NCBI GenBank assembly: GCA_937996765.1
Contig: CALKUG010000195.1
Coordinates: forward strand, 1 to 18,728
DNA length: 18,728 bases
Direction: 5' to 3'
Origin: an uncultured Ignavibacteria bacterium
GTDB taxonomy: Bacteria; Bacteroidota; Ignavibacteria; Ignavibacteriales; Ignavibacteriaceae
Shown: positions 15,200 to 18,728 of the stretch, one piece after another
Layout: each line of letters begins with the position of its first letter
Numbering within the stretch: position 1 is the first letter of the stretch
The notes under the pieces: generated by a model
Database searches by the model: none
Told to the model about the DNA's origin: nothing
The model's input: the letters and a program-made list of their open reading frames with translations, nothing else
Translations under genes and position numbers: made by a program

Positions 15200-15880
15200 C
15201 TATTGTTTTACGATAACTTGTTTGGCTTTTCCATTTTCCAGCATAATTATCTTTGGGGGCTTATCCGAATTTTGATCCATTCTTATCAAATCGTAATTAT
15301 GTGTTGCCAATAAAATGGCAGTTCCCTTTTCGTTAATTTTCTTAAAAAGCGATAAAATATCTTTTGAAGTTTCAGGGTCAAGATTTCCGGTTGGTTCATC
15401 CGCGATAATTAAATCCGGTTCATTGATAATAGCACGAGCTATTGCCACTCTCTGACGCTCTCCTCCCGAAAGCTCATTAGGGAAACTCTTTCCTCGCTCT
15501 GAGAGTCCTACTTCTGCGAGTACAGAGAGCACTTTTTTTGCAATTACTTTTTTACTTTTTCCTGTTACTTCCAATATAAAAGATAAATTATGAAATACAT
15601 TTCGATCTTCTAAGAGTTTAAAGTCCTGGAAAACAATTCCCAATTTTCTTCGAAGTTGAGTTAAATCTTTACGAGAAACTAATAGACTACTGTATTGCTT
15701 GAATAATACTTCTCCCTCATCCGGGAAAATATTCATATAGATTAGTTTTAAAAGTGTACTTTTCCCCGTACCACTTTTACCAATGAGATAAGCAAACTCT
15801 CCTTGTTTAAGAGTAAGATTTAATCCTGCAAGTATGGTGTTTTTCTCGTACGAAAAATTGATGTTTTTTAATTCAAGCAT
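15200..15880 (-). CDS. ftsE: FtsE-like ABC transporter ATPase
   Basis: This is the ATP-binding subunit of an FtsEX-type complex, which at the division site controls peptidoglycan hydrolases. In 226 residues it has a complete ABC set: Walker A GKSGTGKS (34-41), Q-loop Gln85, signature LSGGE (137-141), Walker B LIIADEP (157-163), a D-loop (NLD) and the H-loop His194 (LATHNYD). FQDFKLLEDRNVFHNL (84-99) and DEPTGNLDPETS are strongly FtsE-like. LolD or MacB-type ATPases are the main alternatives. The usual partner ftsX is not adjacent: upstream (3 nt away) is a methyltransferase gene, and downstream is convergent adk. The permease must be encoded elsewhere. Confidence 0.82.
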   Translation of the reverse strand: MLELKNINFSYEKNTILAGLNLTLKQGEFAYLIGKSGTGKSTLLKLIYMNIFPDEGEVLFKQYSSLLVSRKDLTQLRRKLGIVFQDFKLLEDRNVFHNLSFILEVTGKSKKVIAKKVLSVLAEVGLSERGKSFPNELSGGERQRVAIARAIINEPDLIIADEPTGNLDPETSKDILSLFKKINEKGTAILLATHNYDLIRMDQNSDKPPKIIMLENGKAKQVIVKQ

Positions 15881-15883
15881 AAT

Positions 15884-16672
15884 CTAACTATGTGTAACAA
15901 CAAATTGAACTCGCTGGTCTGTTTCTGCTCCCGCTCTGTGACTGTTGTGACCCAGATGAGGGATAAAATTATAGACCTTAATTGCTTTCAATCCGCTTTC
16001 GTGTAAAAATCTTTTTATTTCTGAAATCGTGAAAAAACTTTCAATGTGTTCCTCATAAAAATCTGACTCGCGTCCCATTTTATCAGTAAAAAAGAAAGTG
16101 TTTTTTATAGTCCTTGTTTCAGTATCAAATTCAGATTCCTGAAGTACCTTAAAGTTTCTACTCTCCATTGCCCTGCCGCTATTGCCAACCGCATAAGAAT
16201 TTCCAACTTCGATTAGTGCATAATCAAAAACAAAAACTCCATTATCGGATAATGATAGTTTAACTTGTTGAAAACACTTTTTTAGGTCCTGTTCAGTTAC
16301 AAGATAATTAATACTATCAAAATTAGAAATAATTACATTGTACTTAGTTTTTATGGGTAAGTCACGCATGTCGCAAACAATACGTGAAAACAGTTTCTTT
16401 TTCTCAGCGTTATAGGTATAGTGTAACATACCGTATGAAATATCTGTTGCTACGTATTCCTCAATTCTTTCCTGAAACATCGAAACAAAACGTTCGGCAA
16501 ATCGACCGGTACCGGCTGCTAGTTCTAATACACGCAATGTATCAAAGCCATTATCATGAATTTCTAAAGTTTCATAAACAGTGGTAACCCATTTTTTAAC
16601 ATAAGAATCTGTAATAATATAATTGCCATAAAGCTCAAAAAGGGCATCATAAATTCTTTTTTTATTTCCCAC
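15884..16672 (-). CDS. Class I SAM-dependent methyltransferase, substrate unknown
   Basis: The 262-residue protein has a Rossmann-type methyltransferase core. Motif I is VLELAAGTGRF (48-58), an acidic residue at Asp77 follows in VATDISYGM, and Asp101 lies in CDMRDLP. The post-core motif is NVIISNFDSINYL (112-124), then LSDNGVFVFDY. It fits the methyltransferase-25/11-like group of small-molecule or wobble-base enzymes, but nothing in the sequence identifies the substrate. The C-terminal part (about 190-262) is charged and includes EEHIESFFTISEIKRFL. The start is GTG at 16672, inside the last codons of pdxA (11-nt overlap), with AAGGGAAAG upstream. It lies between pdxA and ftsE in one transcript, but the genes have no obvious shared pathway. 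Confidence 0.8.
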   Translation of the reverse strand: MGNKKRIYDALFELYGNYIITDSYVKKWVTTVYETLEIHDNGFDTLRVLELAAGTGRFAERFVSMFQERIEEYVATDISYGMLHYTYNAEKKKLFSRIVCDMRDLPIKTKYNVIISNFDSINYLVTEQDLKKCFQQVKLSLSDNGVFVFDYALIEVGNSYAVGNSGRAMESRNFKVLQESEFDTETRTIKNTFFFTDKMGRESDFYEEHIESFFTISEIKRFLHESGLKAIKVYNFIPHLGHNSHRAGAETDQRVQFVVTHS

Positions 16673-17639
16673 TTAGTCTTTCCCTTGTGTAAACAATTCG
16701 TTTTGCTAACTGTAACGCAGCGAATGCACTTGAATGTGTTGCTATACCCTTCCAGGCTATGTCAAATGCGGTTCCGTGATCTGGAGAAGTACGAACCATT
16801 GAAAGACCTGCCGTGTAGTTAACACCTCTTTCACCGTATAGTAACTTAAAGGGAATGAGAACCTGGTCGTGATACATTCCAAAAACCAAGTCGTATTCAA
16901 GATGTTTTTTAGCTGCAAAAAATCCATCAGCCGGAAATGGTCCGCATGCCCCGGGTATTGAGGCTACAACATCTGCAATAAACTCTTTTTCTTCACTGCC
17001 AATTAATCCATTTTCGCCTGCATGTGGATTTAACCCTAACACCCCAATTTTGGGCTCAGCTATTCCAAAATCAGTCTGTAATATTTTTTGAGTTAATATT
17101 AGTTTATCGTGAAGCAACTCTCTTGAAATGGAATTTGAAACCTTTGATAGAGGAATGTGAATTGTAGCAAGTGTTGCCATCATTTCATCAGCCACAAACA
17201 TCATCATAGGTTTACCGTTTTCCCAAGAGGCTATAAGTTCTGTGTGTGCAGAGTGTTTAGATCCCGCTAATTGTAAACCGTATTTTGTTAACGGCATGGT
17301 AACAAGTGCATCGGATTTTTTTTGCTCTAAAAGCTCTTTAGCTACGAGTAAAGATTGATAGGAAATTTTACCACTTTGCTCAGTCACCAATCCCGGAGTT
17401 ATATCAACAGTATTGAGATCAATTAAAGAAACCCTCACATTTGGTTGTAAATCTGATACAGATTTGCACACGGTATATTCAAAATTAACACCTGTAAGAG
17501 CCATTGCTTGCTCTATAACGTTTGTTGGAGCAACAACTGTAAACTGAGTGTCACCCTCGTTCATTGCTTGCACCAGGGTCTTAACTAAAATTTCAGGCCC
17601 AATACCGTTAAAATCACCAATTGAAAATACAATATTCAT
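16662..17639 (-). CDS. pdxA: 4-hydroxythreonine-4-phosphate dehydrogenase
   Basis: PdxA oxidises 4-phosphohydroxy-L-threonine to an aminoketone that PdxJ condenses with deoxyxylulose phosphate, giving pyridoxine 5'-phosphate (the DXP-dependent vitamin B6 route). The product has 325 residues. The N-terminus SIGDFNGIGPEI is the form common in Bacteroidota relatives, versus GDPAGIGPEI in proteobacteria. Divalent-metal ligands His161 (TIHIPL), His206 (LNPHAGE) and His257 (MYHDQ) are all present, as are AHTELIA (131-137), FPADGFF (235-241) and VRTSPDHGTAFD (282-293). The ATG at 17639 has no Shine-Dalgarno, and an in-frame TAA lies just upstream, so the start is well bounded. It lies 15 nt beyond a hairpin. 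PLP made through this route is the cofactor of Lat. Confidence 0.96.
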   Translation of the reverse strand: MNIVFSIGDFNGIGPEILVKTLVQAMNEGDTQFTVVAPTNVIEQAMALTGVNFEYTVCKSVSDLQPNVRVSLIDLNTVDITPGLVTEQSGKISYQSLLVAKELLEQKKSDALVTMPLTKYGLQLAGSKHSAHTELIASWENGKPMMMFVADEMMATLATIHIPLSKVSNSISRELLHDKLILTQKILQTDFGIAEPKIGVLGLNPHAGENGLIGSEEKEFIADVVASIPGACGPFPADGFFAAKKHLEYDLVFGMYHDQVLIPFKLLYGERGVNYTAGLSMVRTSPDHGTAFDIAWKGIATHSSAFAALQLAKRIVYTRERLSGK

Positions 17640-17645
17640 AATAGC

Positions 17646-17676
17646 TTAAAATAGAAAAAGCTGCTAAACACACAAA
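17646..17676 (-). promoter_or_regulatory. pdxA: Candidate pdxA promoter embedded in the rho terminator
   Basis: Read on the minus strand, TTTG in the hairpin loop is followed by exactly 19 nt and then TATTTTAA, a 4-of-6 match to the Bacteroidota -7 box TAnnTTTG. Transcription from it would begin close to the pdxA ATG, which lacks a ribosome site, so the mRNA could be leaderless. Speculative. Confidence 0.22.
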
Positions 17677-17693
17677 GTTGTTTGCAGCTTTTT
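17655..17693 (-). terminator. Intrinsic terminator after rho
   Basis: A 10-bp stem (AAAAAGCTGC, 17655-17664, with GCAGCTTTTT, 17684-17693) can extend inward by AAAC/GTTT. On the minus strand it follows the rho stop by 17 nt and ends in U5, then CUAUUUU. It is moderately strong and would separate rho from pdxA. Confidence 0.7.
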
Positions 17694-17710
17694 ACTAAAT
17701 TATTTCTCTT

Positions 17711-18727
17711 TTAACTGTTCATTAACGTGAGGAATTCTTTATTTGTCTTGGCGGCACGAAGCTTATCCAAAATAAACTCACTCGCTTCAACAGTAGAATA
17801 ATCACTGATGAATTTACGGAGTATGTAAATTTTAGCAAGATCGTCATCCTTAATAAGCAATTCTTCTTTACGTGTACCTGAACGTTTTATATCAATCGCC
17901 GGGAAAATACGTCTATCACTTAGCTCACGGCTAAGAATAATTTCCATATTACCGGTTCCTTTGAACTCTTCGAAGATTACGTCATCCATTCTGCTACCGG
18001 TATCAATAAGAGCTGTAGCAATAATGGTAAGACTTCCTTTTTCTTCGAGGTTACGAGCTGCTCCAAAAAATCTTTTAGGTTTCTGAAGAGCATTCGAATC
18101 AATACCACCAGAGAGAATTCTTCCGGAGTGGGGCGCAACAACGTTGTAAGCACGAGCGAGACGTGTTATAGAATCAAGTAGTATAACTACATCCTCACCG
18201 GTTTCAACCATACGTTTTGCTTTTTCAATTACCATTTCAGCAACTTGTACGTGACGTTCACTTGGCTCATCAAATGTTGAGCTGATAACTTCCGCTCTTA
18301 CTGAACGTTCCATATCGGTAACTTCTTCAGGACGCTCATCAATCAATAGTATAATCAATTTAACAGCGGGATTATTTCTTGTAATCGAATTGGCAAGTTT
18401 TTGCAGAAGAATTGTTTTACCTGATTTGGGTTGCGAAACTATCAGTCCACGTTGACCTTTACCAATAGGTGTAAATATATCCATAACACGCATAGAATAC
18501 TCACCGGGTGCAGTCTCAAGTACTAACTGCTCATTAGGGTAGATAGGTGTTAAGTTATCGAACAAAATTCTCTCACGGAACTGAAGCGGGTCGTTTCCGT
18601 TCACTGCCTCAACGCGGAGAAGAGCAAAAAATCTCTCGCCGTCTTTTGGAGGACGAACCTGGCCACTCACAAAATCACCGGTTCTCAAATTAAACTTTTT
18701 AATCTGTGATGGTGAAACGTAAATATC
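17711..18727 (-). CDS. rho: Transcription termination factor Rho, 5'-truncated by the window edge
   Basis: Rho is a hexameric RNA-dependent ATPase that terminates transcription. The frame stays open to the right edge: 13 further codons beyond position 18688 encode DIYVSPSQIKKFN, so the TTG at 18688 is internal. Visible are the end of the cold-shock-like RNA-binding domain (LRTGDFVSGQVRPPKDGERFF), then GKGQRGLIVSQPKSGKT with Walker A, and LLIDERPEEVTDM. VVILLDSITRLARAYN (Walker B) is followed by the RNA-contacting region SGGIDSNALQKPKRFFGAARN and by SRELSDRRIFPAIDIKRSGTR. About 338 residues are seen. The N-terminal part, including any lineage-specific insertion, is outside the window. Confidence 0.97.
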   Translation of the reverse strand, partial: DIYVSPSQIKKFNLRTGDFVSGQVRPPKDGERFFALLRVEAVNGNDPLQFRERILFDNLTPIYPNEQLVLETAPGEYSMRVMDIFTPIGKGQRGLIVSQPKSGKTILLQKLANSITRNNPAVKLIILLIDERPEEVTDMERSVRAEVISSTFDEPSERHVQVAEMVIEKAKRMVETGEDVVILLDSITRLARAYNVVAPHSGRILSGGIDSNALQKPKRFFGAARNLEEKGSLTIIATALIDTGSRMDDVIFEEFKGTGNMEIILSRELSDRRIFPAIDIKRSGTRKEELLIKDDDLAKIYILRKFISDYSTVEASEFILDKLRAAKTNKEFLTLMNS

Positions 18728-18728
18728 A

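Noticed and set aside
18686..18688. TTG as the rho start codon
   Set aside because: The frame stays open upstream and encodes the expected Rho RNA-binding-domain residues, so this is an internal leucine codon.
1..18728. Mobile element, CRISPR array, prophage or defence system
   Set aside because: No transposase, integrase, phage or nuclease-like product, no regularly spaced repeats and no terminal inverted repeats were found. The gene content is housekeeping plus lysine catabolism and one exported protein.

Overview
The window is an AT-rich, densely packed stretch of bacterial chromosome holding 14 protein genes. It has no tRNA, rRNA, CRISPR array or mobile element that I can see. The best lineage clue is the exported protein at 5084-7249. 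It ends in a type IX secretion (T9SS) type A sorting domain with the QNFPNPFNPET motif typical of Ignavibacteria, Kapabacteria and relatives in the Bacteroidota/Chlorobiota (FCB) group. The DFNGIGPEI form of PdxA and occasional TAnnTTTG-like -7 boxes fit the same group. Species cannot be named from this sequence.

Left part (1-7315). The 3' part of purB (adenylosuccinate lyase) runs rightward to a perfect 14-bp hairpin that can terminate transcription in both directions. Opposite it is an ALDH7-family aminoadipate-semialdehyde dehydrogenase. Across a 278-bp shared promoter region, that gene diverges from lat (L-lysine 6-aminotransferase). Together the two would turn lysine into 2-aminoadipate. 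After the lat terminator come rsmI (16S rRNA 2'-O-methyltransferase) and, joined to it by an ATGA overlap, the 721-residue T9SS-exported protein.

Middle (7316-13611), all leftward: a compact operon with the order glutaryl-CoA dehydrogenase, guaB, Xaa-Pro aminopeptidase, a GT4-type glycosyltransferase, purD. The last four genes are joined by overlaps of 4, 14 and 4 nt. Glutaryl-CoA dehydrogenase acts at the lower end of the same lysine-to-glutaryl-CoA route that lat and the ALDH7 enzyme begin, so three lysine-catabolism genes lie within about 12.5 kb.

Right part (13612-18728). tadA (tRNA adenosine deaminase) and adk (adenylate kinase with a four-Cys LID) run rightward. Facing them are ftsE, a class I methyltransferase and pdxA in one tight leftward operon, preceded by rho, whose 5' end is cut by the window edge. 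An intrinsic hairpin separates rho from pdxA.

Themes: purine nucleotide metabolism (purB, purD, guaB, adk), lysine degradation, and translation or RNA functions (rsmI, tadA, rho). I found no convincing new defence or mobile system. The most interesting items are the split lysine module with its dyad-rich divergent promoter, the exported protein coupled to rsmI, the ftsE gene lacking ftsX, and two genes (rsmI, pdxA) whose start codons lie within about 15 nt of an intrinsic terminator.
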